This document shows, one piece after another, positions 25,312-33,268 of a DNA stretch of 64,000 nucleotides. How positions within the stretch are numbered: the stretch's first letter is position 1; every line of letters begins with the position of its first letter. The stretch is taken from the NCBI RefSeq assembly GCF_017592825.1, contig NZ_JAGFMD010000001.1, positions 1,302,001 to 1,366,000 of the forward strand, written 5' to 3'. Made by a program: the position numbers and the translations under genes. The notes under the pieces were generated by a model. It ran no database searches. It was not told the DNA's origin and saw only the letters and a list, made by a program, of their open reading frames with translations. The DNA is from Roseivirga sp. E12. GTDB lineage: Bacteria > Bacteroidota > Bacteroidia > Cytophagales > Cyclobacteriaceae.

Positions 25312-26283
25312 ATGCGCAAATCTCTTTTTGGAATTCTAATCACCTTGATCAGCCTAGCTTCTTTCGCCCAGATAGAACCTTCTGCAGTTGAGCAATTTGC
25401 AGCGAGCTTTGCGGCCAAAGAAAAGAACTTCACCAAGGACGAAGTCCTCTCCATTCTTAGGCAGGCAGAATTCCAGCAAGACATCATTGACAAGATTTCC
25501 AGGCCAGCCGAAGGCACCATGACATGGGAACGCTACCGCAAGATATTCCTCAAACAAGGTCGCATTGATGCAGGTATTGAATTCTATAAGGAGCACAAAA
25601 CTACCCTCGAAAAGGTAAGTGCCGATACGGGAGTACCCACCGAGATTATCCTAGGTATTATTGGAGTAGAAACATACTTCGGCAGAATCAAGGGCTCTTA
25701 CAAGGTATTAGATGCACTTTATACATTAGGCTTTGGCTATTCAAGAAGAGGAAAATTCTTCAAGTCTGAACTTGAGAAATTCTTAACTCTGTCCAAACTA
25801 GAAGACCTTGAAGCCACTGAAGTATTAGGCTCCTATGCTGGGGCAATGGGTTATACCCAGTTTATGCCTAGCAGTTATATAGCTTATGCCAAAAGCTTTG
25901 AAGAGAATGGTACTCGTGATCTGATGGACAGCCCAGAGGATGCGATTGCCAGTGTAGCCAACTACTTAAAAGTCCATCGTTGGAAAAAGGGGCAACCTAT
26001 CACATCCAGAGCAGAGATGACACGTAAGATCACAGGACTCAGAAAGCAAGCCCTAAGACCGAAAAACAAAGTCTCGGACTATACTAAAATTGGCTTTAAC
26101 CCTGCCGAAGAGCTGCAAGCTGACCTACCTGCCACGATGCTGATTTTTGATAAAGATGGCGATACCGAACATTGGTTTGGGCTTTACAACTTCTACGTAA
26201 TTACTCGCTATAACCATAGTCCACTCTATGCCATGGCGGTATATCAATTGGCCGAAGAGATTAAGAAGGGTTTTGGGGAGTAA
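25312..26283 (+). CDS. MltB-like lytic murein transglycosylase
   Basis: A 323-residue exported peptidoglycan-cleaving enzyme. The signal peptide is MRKSLFGILITLISLASFAQ. The SLT_2 domain (about 50-300) contains EIILGIIGVETYFGRIKGSY with the catalytic Glu (about 126), LGSYAGAMGYTQFMPSSYIA, which is the family's most conserved block, and DAIASVANYLKVHRWKKGQP. It cleaves between MurNAc and GlcNAc leaving a 1,6-anhydro end. No lipobox is present, so unlike E. coli MltB it is probably soluble or periplasmic. The start follows directly from the promoter position. A SRPBCC-fold gene follows after 16 bp. Confidence 0.9.
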   Translation: MRKSLFGILITLISLASFAQIEPSAVEQFAASFAAKEKNFTKDEVLSILRQAEFQQDIIDKISRPAEGTMTWERYRKIFLKQGRIDAGIEFYKEHKTTLEKVSADTGVPTEIILGIIGVETYFGRIKGSYKVLDALYTLGFGYSRRGKFFKSELEKFLTLSKLEDLEATEVLGSYAGAMGYTQFMPSSYIAYAKSFEENGTRDLMDSPEDAIASVANYLKVHRWKKGQPITSRAEMTRKITGLRKQALRPKNKVSDYTKIGFNPAEELQADLPATMLIFDKDGDTEHWFGLYNFYVITRYNHSPLYAMAVYQLAEEIKKGFGE

Positions 26284-26299
26284 ATGTTAATTTAGATCT

Positions 26300-26743
26300 A
26301 TGAAATATACCTGTTCCATAGATATTGATTTACCCATCAAAAGAGTTGTCGAACTCTGGGAAGATGAAAAGTATTTTGATAAGTGGCAAGACGGGTTTCA
26401 GTCCATCAATCACTTTGAAGGAGAGCCACATACAGTGGGTGCCAAGTCTCTCATTCTTCTAGGGCAAGGAAATAGAAAGATGGAACTCACCGAAACTATT
26501 ATATCCAATAACCTGCCAGAGGAGAAAAAAGCGCTCTATGCACACATTCATATGACCAATACTCAAACCACCAGATTTCAAGAAATCTCCCCAGAGCAGA
26601 CTAGATATATTTCAGAAGTAGAGTACACCAAGTTCAATGGCTTTATGCCCAAAATGATGGCGAAGCTTTTTCCCGGAATGTTTAAAAAACAAAGTCAGAA
26701 ATGGATGAATCAGTTTAAGGTATTTGCCGAGAGCTTGAGTTAA
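26300..26743 (+). CDS. SRPBCC-fold protein
   Basis: A 147-residue soluble protein with the START/Bet v1-like pattern: YTCSIDIDLPIKRVVELWED at the N-terminus, FDKWQDGFQSINHFEGEPHT, and a C-terminal amphipathic helix ending in QKWMNQFKVFAESL. Proteins of this superfamily hold a hydrophobic ligand in a beta-cup; no ligand is known here. It starts 16 bp after the transglycosylase gene on the same strand and probably shares its transcript. Confidence 0.78.
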   Translation: MKYTCSIDIDLPIKRVVELWEDEKYFDKWQDGFQSINHFEGEPHTVGAKSLILLGQGNRKMELTETIISNNLPEEKKALYAHIHMTNTQTTRFQEISPEQTRYISEVEYTKFNGFMPKMMAKLFPGMFKKQSQKWMNQFKVFAESLS

Positions 26744-26786
26744 CATTACATGAAAATGCTTATCTTGATATAGTCAAAAGAGTATT

Positions 26787-27104
26787 ATGATAGTAACCAC
26801 GACTAACTTAACTCCTACACCTAAGGAATTACTTGGGGCATTAAGGGAGGGACTTTCGGATAGATATTCCTATAAACTCGCTGGGCTAGGCACAGGACGA
26901 ACAGTCATTGTAAGCGCATGGTGGCTTACCATTGCTCAAATTACTATTCATGAAAATGAAATAAGAGTACAAAAGCCTTCGAGAGTAAGGACTTTCTTCT
27001 CTGCAATTGTAAGGTACTGCACAGGTTTCGCTATGCCATTTGGTCCTTGGAAGGAAAACCTTCAACAGCAGTTAACTACTTTCCTTAAACGGGAATACAA
27101 CTAG
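26787..27104 (+). CDS. Conserved-looking small protein of unknown function
   Basis: A 105-residue protein that I do not recognise. It has a central apolar stretch, TVIVSAWWLTIAQITI (about 45-60), then a basic strand-like part (EIRVQKPSRVRTFFS) and a C-terminal helix. No signal peptide, metal site or known motif is visible. Codon use resembles its neighbours and it follows the SRPBCC gene by 43 bp on the same strand, so it is more likely real than chance. A possible role as a small membrane-associated or PH-like beta protein is only a guess. Confidence 0.5.
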   Translation: MIVTTTNLTPTPKELLGALREGLSDRYSYKLAGLGTGRTVIVSAWWLTIAQITIHENEIRVQKPSRVRTFFSAIVRYCTGFAMPFGPWKENLQQQLTTFLKREYN

Positions 27105-27133
27105 ATTCTAGCCGTTTTGATTTAGTACAAAGA

Positions 27134-27520
27134 CTAATCCAACTCATACCACTCTCCGACTTCCAAATTAGTTCTACGGCCTTGCTCGGCAGGAGCATAG
27201 TAAGTGGAAAGATAGTCGAGGATTTTACCTTCATTATCGCCCAAGTCCCAAAGATTTTGAGTCTGCTGCATCCAGACAATCATACTCTTCCAACCATCGC
27301 GTGTAGCTCTATTCTGTGTTACAAGCTTAAGAGAATGGCATCCTGAGCATTGGCTAAAGACTAGGTTCTTTCCATCAGCATTAACCAACCCATTCTTATC
27401 TAATGTAAGTTCTTCTGACGTGGGTTCTATGAGTGTCTCTTTCTCCTCCTTCGGAGAATTGCAGGCCCATGCTATAGTAAAGAGCAGAAAGCTCAGCGTT
27501 ATCGTTTTAAAGTACTTCAT
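27134..27520 (-). CDS. c-type cytochrome subunit of sulfite dehydrogenase (SorB-like)
   Basis: A 128-residue exported monoheme cytochrome. The signal peptide ends near IAWAC, possibly a lipobox that anchors the protein. The single heme site is SQCSGCHSL (CxxCH, about residues 66-70); the axial Met is probably in WKSMIVWMQQTQNLWDLGD. The segment KILDYLSTYYAP is typical of the short cytochromes that partner molybdenum sulfite dehydrogenases. Its start overlaps the stop of the oxidase gene by one base, so the two are translationally coupled; the cytochrome would carry electrons from sulfite to the respiratory chain. Confidence 0.83.
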   Translation of the reverse strand: MKYFKTITLSFLLFTIAWACNSPKEEKETLIEPTSEELTLDKNGLVNADGKNLVFSQCSGCHSLKLVTQNRATRDGWKSMIVWMQQTQNLWDLGDNEGKILDYLSTYYAPAEQGRRTNLEVGEWYELD

Positions 27521-28749
27521 TAGACCGTCACTACTTTAACCGCAATACGATGGCAAGCATTATTTAAATAACCCTTTGGATTCCAACCGGGTACCACCAT
27601 TGGCTGGCTTTTGCCATTTGAATCAGTCGCTCTTGCCCATACTTCATAATATCCTTTCTGAGGAAGCTTCACATCTGCCGACCATCGTTGCCAGGCCAAT
27701 CTATTCTTAGGTCGACCTAGTCTGACTCGCTGCCAAGTGGCACCAAAGTCGATGGAGATGTCCATCTCGTTTACACTTTGCTCTCCTGCCCAAGCATGAC
27801 CTCTCACCTCCAAGCTTTGACCTTCTTTAACAATAGCTCCTGACTTAGGATAAGTAATCAAAGATTTAACTGGCATCGATTCGATAATTTTCATCATCTC
27901 TTCAGGTACTTCTGTTCCGGGAGCTACAGGTTCTGCAGGCACCCTATAGGCTGTACCTGTCATTTTCGGGCCATCATGAACAATATTTCGGATGACAAGT
28001 CTATTGATCCACTTACCAGATGCTGATGCTGGGAATCCTCCCGCAACCAATCGCAGTGGATAGCCATGGGCCAATGGAATGTCTTTGCCATTCATTGCAA
28101 AGGCTACCAGAGTTTCGTCTTGCATGGCCTTGTCCATGGGCACACCCCTTGAGATCACTACTTTATTGGGATCGCCACTCAGATGGGTGTCTTTGCCATA
28201 GTAGCCGATATAGACTGCATCACCATTGACGCCAACGTCCGCGAGCAAGTCTTTGAGCCTCACGCCAGTCCAGTTAGCACAAGAAACCGCCCCAATGGTC
28301 CACTGGTTACCTTTGGCAGGTGGATTAAATTCACTCCGTCCATTGCCTCCACACTCTAATGTCAACTGATAAGTATAGGCCTTGAATTTTGTTTTAAGAT
28401 CGTTGAGCGTATAACTTTTTTGGTTTTGAGCAGATTCACCCTCAATAGTCAAGGTCCAATTCTCTGGGTCAATGTTTCTTGGGATAACGCCATTATTACG
28501 AATAAACATCCGATCCTCAGGGGTTACCGCATCGTCAAGCAAGTGGGCTTTTGCTTCGATGTTCCACGGACGATCATTGAGGGTCGTCATTTCTGCATGT
28601 TTGCCAAACAGACTTTGGGGATCATTGTCTTGGAGGAAAAGTGGTTCGTAATCTTTCTCCATTTTTTCACCAAAAACGATGTTTGTTCCAATAACGGTTG
28701 ACAGACTTGCCAACACGCTTCTTTTTATGAATTGTCTTCTCTTTGTCAT
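27520..28749 (-). CDS. Molybdopterin sulfite oxidase/dehydrogenase (SorA-like)
   Basis: A 409-residue periplasmic molybdoenzyme. The N-terminus is a twin-arginine signal, TKRRQFIKRSVLASLSTVIG. The Mo-pterin domain contains LTLECGGNGRSEFNPPAKGN, with the Cys that ligates molybdenum (about 129), and PLAHGYPLRLVAGGFPASAS, a conserved sulfite-oxidase block. A C-terminal dimerisation domain (about 290-405) follows, with AWQRWSADVKLPQKGYYEVW. It oxidises sulfite to sulfate. ATG at 28749 places the Arg pair at the usual position. The cytochrome gene follows with a one-base overlap, and an outer membrane protein gene lies 28 bp upstream on the same strand. Confidence 0.9.
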   Translation of the reverse strand: MTKRRQFIKRSVLASLSTVIGTNIVFGEKMEKDYEPLFLQDNDPQSLFGKHAEMTTLNDRPWNIEAKAHLLDDAVTPEDRMFIRNNGVIPRNIDPENWTLTIEGESAQNQKSYTLNDLKTKFKAYTYQLTLECGGNGRSEFNPPAKGNQWTIGAVSCANWTGVRLKDLLADVGVNGDAVYIGYYGKDTHLSGDPNKVVISRGVPMDKAMQDETLVAFAMNGKDIPLAHGYPLRLVAGGFPASASGKWINRLVIRNIVHDGPKMTGTAYRVPAEPVAPGTEVPEEMMKIIESMPVKSLITYPKSGAIVKEGQSLEVRGHAWAGEQSVNEMDISIDFGATWQRVRLGRPKNRLAWQRWSADVKLPQKGYYEVWARATDSNGKSQPMVVPGWNPKGYLNNACHRIAVKVVTV

Positions 28750-28777
28750 ATTCAAAGGCTTCGGCACGAAGAAAACA

Positions 28778-29281
28778 CTAATCTTCTTTACCTAAAATAA
28801 ATAGCACACCAACGGTAAAACTGTTTTGTCCTAAATCGCTAATCAGGCGATCGTACTCTGCATAGAATAGCAGCTTATTCTTTTCATAATGAGCTCCGAA
28901 ACCAAGGTTAAAACCCAGCACTGATTCGGATAGATTGCTATGACCCTCAACTTTTTCTACTTCTCGACTAAAGTTCAATCCTGTCAGTGGGTAGAGGCCC
29001 AAGCCCTCGCCTACCTCAAAAATATAATGTGCATTGAAGTTGATTTCCCAAAGTCCGATTTCGGCCTGTTCTCCTCCTATTACCGTTTGATGTTTATTGA
29101 AATATGTGAATTCTGGCCCGAAGCAGATTCTCTCATTAAAGAATTTATAAGCTCTCAGGTTAATACCTACTTCTTCAATATCGTCTCCATAGATAATGCC
29201 TCCACCAGGAATAATCTGCGCAAAAACTGGAGATAAAGCCATGCAATAAAAAAGAGCAATCAGTACGATTCTAGACTTCAT
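28778..29281 (-). CDS. Small outer membrane beta-barrel protein
   Basis: A 167-residue protein with a signal peptide (MKSRIVLIALFYCMALSPVF) and about eight alternating amphipathic strands, ending in NSFTVGVLFILGKED. Segments such as ICFGPEFTYFNKHQ, INFNAHYIFEVG, LGLYPLTGLNF and SVLGFNLGFGAHY fit an eight-stranded OmpW/OmpX-size barrel. No specific family was recognised. It is the first gene of the minus-strand group leading to SorA and SorB, 28 bp before SorA; whether it has to do with sulfite is unknown. Confidence 0.75.
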   Translation of the reverse strand: MKSRIVLIALFYCMALSPVFAQIIPGGGIIYGDDIEEVGINLRAYKFFNERICFGPEFTYFNKHQTVIGGEQAEIGLWEINFNAHYIFEVGEGLGLYPLTGLNFSREVEKVEGHSNLSESVLGFNLGFGAHYEKNKLLFYAEYDRLISDLGQNSFTVGVLFILGKED

Positions 29282-29349
29282 ACCTATTAATGTCGCAATT
29301 ATCGGTTAGAACTTCTGAAATACTATTAGCACTTTGTCAAATAGAGTAC

Positions 29350-29381
29350 AAAAAAAGATCCTGACGGGATGCGCCAGGATC
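29350..29381 (-). terminator. Terminator of the small minus-strand gene at 29.4-29.7 kb
   Basis: GATCCTG (29357-29363) and CAGGATC (29375-29381) form a perfect 7-bp stem. On the minus strand the stem is followed by a run of seven Ts (29356 to 29350). The plus strand has no T-run, so it acts on the minus strand only. Confidence 0.8.
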
Positions 29382-29431
29382 GGGATAGAAAACACCTGCT
29401 TTAATTTACCTCAAACCAAAAACTAATCAGG

Positions 29432-29674
29432 TTATCTTAAATATCTTGTTCGTTCAATAAAGTGCTCAACGGCTCTATGCGTTATCACTTCTTTTCCTTC
29501 TTCTTTTAGTTCGTCCAATAGCATTTCAGCCATTCTCTCATCGACCATTTCTGTAGACTTAATGGCGGAGCTCGATCGGTTAATAATATTGAGGTGATCG
29601 GTTAAAAGTTTGCGGCATTCTTCTTCTACATAGAACACCACACCACTGAGGGTGATTTTATGCTGACCGTTCAT
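29432..29674 (-). CDS. Stand-alone PspC-associated N-terminal module
   Basis: An 80-residue protein (91 if translation starts at 29707). HKITLSGVVFYVEEECRKLL, then TDHLNIINRSS and MVDERMAEMLLDELKEEGKE, resemble the small domain that precedes PspC-domain regions in many Bacteroidota proteins, where it usually reads as an ISGIIF-type strand and a helical part with EI-x-x-IE-x-RIAEL. Here the gene stops after this module: there is no transmembrane or PspC part. ATG at 29674 aligns best with that family's usual start. It is a single-gene unit with its own terminator. Function is unknown. Confidence 0.6.
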   Translation of the reverse strand: MNGQHKITLSGVVFYVEEECRKLLTDHLNIINRSSSAIKSTEMVDERMAEMLLDELKEEGKEVITHRAVEHFIERTRYLR

Positions 29675-29837
29675 GGTTCCTAAGTACAAAGTGGGTTGGG
29701 TAAACATTCTGCTATTCTTTCTCTATTAGACTCCGGCTTTTAAAAATGGTTACCGAAGTAATGGTTGCCTTTGTAGTATAGATGCGTTCAGTTCAAAAAA
29801 TGTTGCATGATCTACCGAATATTAACAGTGATTAACG

Positions 29838-30818
29838 CTAATCTTTACTTTTTAACTTTTTATAAACTTTCCTGATAGCATCGACTACCAAATCAGGTTC
29901 ATCTAAATGCACTTGATGACCACTCTTCTTAGCAATTATTTGTTCGGCATCAGTTGAAAGTTTGAGTAAGTCCTTTTGTAATTTAATTGAATGCGCTCTC
30001 AAGGATTCGGTACTCCAATGCTCATCACCTTCAGGAAAGGACTTGTCTCCTCCCGTGATGACTATCAGAGGCTTATCTCCAAATGAATACTTTAACGGAT
30101 TCTCATATACTTCCTGCAAGACTTCTGACTCAAAACTCTTTCGGCCGGGTACATAGGTGTAAGGCCTTTGATTATAAAACCATTGAAACCTTTCTTGGTC
30201 CCCTTCGGAAAACTTCGCCAACATATCTCCAAACTCCTTACTAGGTTGAAATGATTTTAGCACTGGTTTATCCAGCAGCAATTCCTTGTTCGCCTCAGGA
30301 ATAGTGGATGAAGTGGCAGTCTCACGCATTCTTCTCCAGCTTGAACTTCCATCTTTATAGACCTTTAATACTACATCCGGATGAGTAGCATCGACCAAGA
30401 CAACACCAGCTACTTGTTCTGGATACGCTTCGGCAAAAACTCTTGCAAGTATCCCCCCCAACGAATGCCCCACTAGAATATAGGGGCCTTCAATCCCTGC
30501 ATTTTCCAAAGCTTTATAAGTATCAAAAGCCTGTTGTTTCATATGAATAGCATGCCCATGTTCGCTCCAACCTTCCCCTGCCTGATCAACTGCAATAGCC
30601 GTGGTGAATTCTGCGACCTTAGGTAATACCAAATTCCAGATCAAAGCAATGTCTCCAGCCCCATGAAACATAATTACGGGTAGTCCACCATCACCTTCTA
30701 ATATGAGATGGAGACTATATCCATTCACATCGATTAATTGCCCAGGAGGTGTTTCAACCTGGCTGAAGGAATAACTAAATAAGGTCAACAGAAAAAAAGA
30801 AAGAAAAATCATTTTCAT
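29838..30818 (-). CDS. Secreted alpha/beta hydrolase
   Basis: A 326-residue hydrolase with a signal peptide (MKMIFLSFFLLTLFSYSFSQ). LPVIMFHGAGDIALIWNLVL holds the oxyanion HG motif, YILVGHSLGGILARVFAEAY carries the nucleophile Ser in GHSLGG (about residue 118), VVLVDATHPDVV is a core strand, and HQVHLDEPDLVVDA contains the likely catalytic His. The Asp of the triad is probably near LIVITGGDKSFPEG. The substrate is unknown. It lies 76 bp downstream of the last DUF4097-type gene on the same strand and may belong to the sigma-factor operon or be separate. Confidence 0.85.
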   Translation of the reverse strand: MKMIFLSFFLLTLFSYSFSQVETPPGQLIDVNGYSLHLILEGDGGLPVIMFHGAGDIALIWNLVLPKVAEFTTAIAVDQAGEGWSEHGHAIHMKQQAFDTYKALENAGIEGPYILVGHSLGGILARVFAEAYPEQVAGVVLVDATHPDVVLKVYKDGSSSWRRMRETATSSTIPEANKELLLDKPVLKSFQPSKEFGDMLAKFSEGDQERFQWFYNQRPYTYVPGRKSFESEVLQEVYENPLKYSFGDKPLIVITGGDKSFPEGDEHWSTESLRAHSIKLQKDLLKLSTDAEQIIAKKSGHQVHLDEPDLVVDAIRKVYKKLKSKD

Positions 30819-30894
30819 AGCATCCTTAATTTATGTAAGCACTTACGTTAATGATGAATTGAAAAGAGAAATAGTTCAATGCCAACAGATGAGT

Positions 30895-31584
30895 TTAGCC
30901 CTTTCTCAGGTAAATATCGCTGGTTACGGTCTCCAGCTTCATGTAACGTCCACCGTCCTTGTAGATGGTTTCCAAATCGTGAGAACTAATAATTGGCAAG
31001 CCTTTATCTTTAGTCCGCTTAAAGTCAAAGTTGGTATAAATGGACCCATTAACTGTCTTCAACTGAATGTCCGCACCGTGCTTCTCTGGCCATGTCAAAT
31101 CGATATCACCAGTTACCGTTTTTATATCCAAATCCTTAAACTCTCCACTAACTAAAACGTCAGCGATCACGGTTTCCATAACCAAGTCTGTACCCTTAGG
31201 CATAAAAACTTCGACAAAAACTTCAGCACAAACGCGTGGACCATTTCTGCTCCCCCATGTCATGGCATCTTCCTTGTCACAATCTCTAACATTGGAATTA
31301 CGCATCATTTTTTCGTCAATTTCTAACTTGAGTTTGATCCGATGATCTTGTTCCCGAAGATCAATGTCAACAGCCTCGTTCAGTTCCCCTCCATTGATTT
31401 CATAAGTGATTTTGATCATCACTTCGTTTTTGTCCCAATTGGAAACCGCCACCTGGCTAGCGAAATCGGCTCTAAGATCAATGCGTTGATCTTTATATTT
31501 GATCGACTTTTCGAAAACTTCTTGTTGTGCAAATACTGCTTGTGCGAAGAGCACAAACATGATGATAAGGCTTAGCTTTTTCAT
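30895..31584 (-). CDS. DUF4097-like surface protein, third of three
   Basis: A 229-residue exported protein with a signal peptide (MKKLSLIIMFVLFAQAVFAQ). The mature part is a beta-rich, helix-poor chain with the DUF4097 look: FASQVAVSNWDKNEVMIKIT, EVFVEVFMPKGTDLVMETVI, and repeated short strands (DLDIKTVTGDIDLTWPE, DIQLKTVNGSIYTNF). Two cysteines (RDCDKED and RVCAEV) could form a disulfide. It ends TSDIYLRKG, a C-terminal pattern shared with the two upstream genes. It is separated by 3 bp from the second gene and would be cotranscribed behind the sigma/anti-sigma pair. Role unknown. Confidence 0.75.
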   Translation of the reverse strand: MKKLSLIIMFVLFAQAVFAQQEVFEKSIKYKDQRIDLRADFASQVAVSNWDKNEVMIKITYEINGGELNEAVDIDLREQDHRIKLKLEIDEKMMRNSNVRDCDKEDAMTWGSRNGPRVCAEVFVEVFMPKGTDLVMETVIADVLVSGEFKDLDIKTVTGDIDLTWPEKHGADIQLKTVNGSIYTNFDFKRTKDKGLPIISSHDLETIYKDGGRYMKLETVTSDIYLRKG

Positions 31585-31587
31585 GGG

Positions 31588-32343
31588 TCAGTTTTTGCGT
31601 AAGAACACATTGCCATATTCAGAATCCACTTTGATAGACTTGCTTCCACGACCGTTCTGTATGCGAGCTGTCATTTCTTTGCCTGGCATATCATTGCCTC
31701 CTATGTCCATCTTTCGAGACAGGTTCGCATAAATCTGTCCCCAGGAAGTAGCTGCCCAAAGGGATTCAATGGCTGATTCCGACAAACTGATATCGGCACC
31801 ACCGTACTTTGCCTCAACGTTAATGCTCATTGGTATATCAATTACTTCAACCATACCGTATTGTGCATCTACATTCAAGTCAGCGCCTTTTGGAACTGTA
31901 ACTTCTAGCATAACAGAAATCCGAACACCATCGTAGTAGCTTTTGCCTCCTTTTCCAACAGTTACATTAGTGCCATTTTTAGAGATGATTACGTCATTAT
32001 CATTGTCGTTGTCATCATCATTGCTTCTACCTATATAGTAGCTGGCGTTTTTGAATTTGCCGATATTCTTGATTTTAGATTTTATCCGTATTGCACCTCT
32101 ATCTCTATCAGTTGATAGTTCGAAGCTATCATTGTCGCGGCCACCGTTGATATAGACGGTTGACTTAATTTGGACTTCATCCTTGTCCCAGGTTTTGATC
32201 TGGACAAGTTCCGGATACTTAAAATCTAATGTGATTTTGTCTGATTTCTTAACTGGAAAGGATTCTGTAACGACTTCTTCCTGACCAAAACTGGTCAAGA
32301 CCATTATACAAAGTCCCATCAGTGTGAGGATTGTTGATTTCAT
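31588..32343 (-). CDS. DUF4097-like surface protein, second of three
   Basis: A 251-residue exported protein (signal MKSTILTLMGLCIMVLTSFG). It shows the same design as its neighbours: PELVQIKTWDKDEVQIKSTV, SVMLEVTVPKGADLNVDAQY, then strand repeats such as INVEAKYGGADISLSESAIE. Between about residues 106 and 117 there is an Asp/Asn run (SNDDDNDNDNDV), encoded by imperfect GAT/AAT-type codons. The C-terminus reads YGNVFLRKN. A start 17 codons upstream would precede the signal peptide, so 32343 is used. The next gene begins 3 bp downstream. Probably periplasmic or surface-located; function not known. Confidence 0.75.
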   Translation of the reverse strand: MKSTILTLMGLCIMVLTSFGQEEVVTESFPVKKSDKITLDFKYPELVQIKTWDKDEVQIKSTVYINGGRDNDSFELSTDRDRGAIRIKSKIKNIGKFKNASYYIGRSNDDDNDNDNDVIISKNGTNVTVGKGGKSYYDGVRISVMLEVTVPKGADLNVDAQYGMVEVIDIPMSINVEAKYGGADISLSESAIESLWAATSWGQIYANLSRKMDIGGNDMPGKEMTARIQNGRGSKSIKVDSEYGNVFLRKN

Positions 32344-32408
32344 GATGTTTGAGTTTTTTGACCTGAAAAAATTGGCACCGCTTGCCGGTACCAATTCTTT
32401 ATTTAACC

Positions 32409-33188
32409 TTATTTCTTTCTTAAGTAAGCGTTGCTGTAAGAAGCCTTGATGGCTAGCTCAACACCACCGCCATTAAGTGTCCCTTGCACTGTAGAGCTCA
32501 CCTTTCTCATACCTTCTGACTTAGGAAACTCCATTTCCATATCTGAGTATGCCTCTCCGTAAGGTGTCTTGATACTCACATCCGCCTTTGTGTTTGCAGG
32601 CAGCGTTACGTCTACTGTTGAATACACTGACACTAGAGAAGTAGGGCCAGATTGACTAAGTTCAGTGAAGATTGCCTCCACTTTGCCATAGACAGTATTG
32701 ACTAAAGCCGGACCACTTACATCTTCTAAATAAACACTATTGTATCTACCTGAAATCTCTAGCTCACCAGTCACACCATACACTTCTATCTTTCCACCTT
32801 CCCAGTTTCCCGTGTGTTCAATTTGAACTTTCACTGACTTTGGCACTTTAATGGTGTACTTACCTTGTGGTCTTCTAGCGGCTTGGAAAATAGTCACCTC
32901 ATTTCCGCTTTTCTCAACATTAAGACCAATACCTGTATTGTCTTCCCCTCTTGAACTTAAGGCTTTCAATCCTTCAGCGCGTTCTGGCTTAGCATTGCCT
33001 TTACTGTTTTCAATCAGTACTTCTGTGCCGTCATATGCTTCAACACTTACCCTGTTTACTTCTTTAATGACAATGGTCGTACTTGAAGCATTCGAAATAC
33101 TTACAGAGTAAGCCTCCTGTGCACTCAATCCTATTGTAGCGAATAAGGCTAGTGCTGTTAATGCGATTTTTATATTTAACTTTTTCAT
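32409..33188 (-). CDS. DUF4097-like surface protein, first of three
   Basis: A 259-residue exported protein (signal MKKLNIKIALTALALFATIG, ending SAQ). The body is beta-rich: YSVSISNASSTTIVIKEVNR, GKYTIKVPKSVKVQIEHTGN, KIEVYGVTGELEISGRYNSV, LVNTVYGKVEAIFTELSQSG and VDVTLPANTKADVSIKTPYG read as successive short strands of a beta-helix or adhesin-like fold. The C-terminus is YSNAYLRKK. It follows the anti-sigma gene by 80 bp. It is the first of three related genes and, with them, the probable output of the sigma system. An upstream in-frame start would add a Lys/Asn-rich leader before the signal peptide and was rejected. Confidence 0.75.
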   Translation of the reverse strand: MKKLNIKIALTALALFATIGLSAQEAYSVSISNASSTTIVIKEVNRVSVEAYDGTEVLIENSKGNAKPERAEGLKALSSRGEDNTGIGLNVEKSGNEVTIFQAARRPQGKYTIKVPKSVKVQIEHTGNWEGGKIEVYGVTGELEISGRYNSVYLEDVSGPALVNTVYGKVEAIFTELSQSGPTSLVSVYSTVDVTLPANTKADVSIKTPYGEAYSDMEMEFPKSEGMRKVSSTVQGTLNGGGVELAIKASYSNAYLRKK

Positions 33189-33268
33189 ATTCCTTTTTTT
33201 CTTCTTGTTGTTGATATTTGAGTTTTTGCCCATTGGGCTATTCAGTATTAAAATCGATTCTAATTGGT

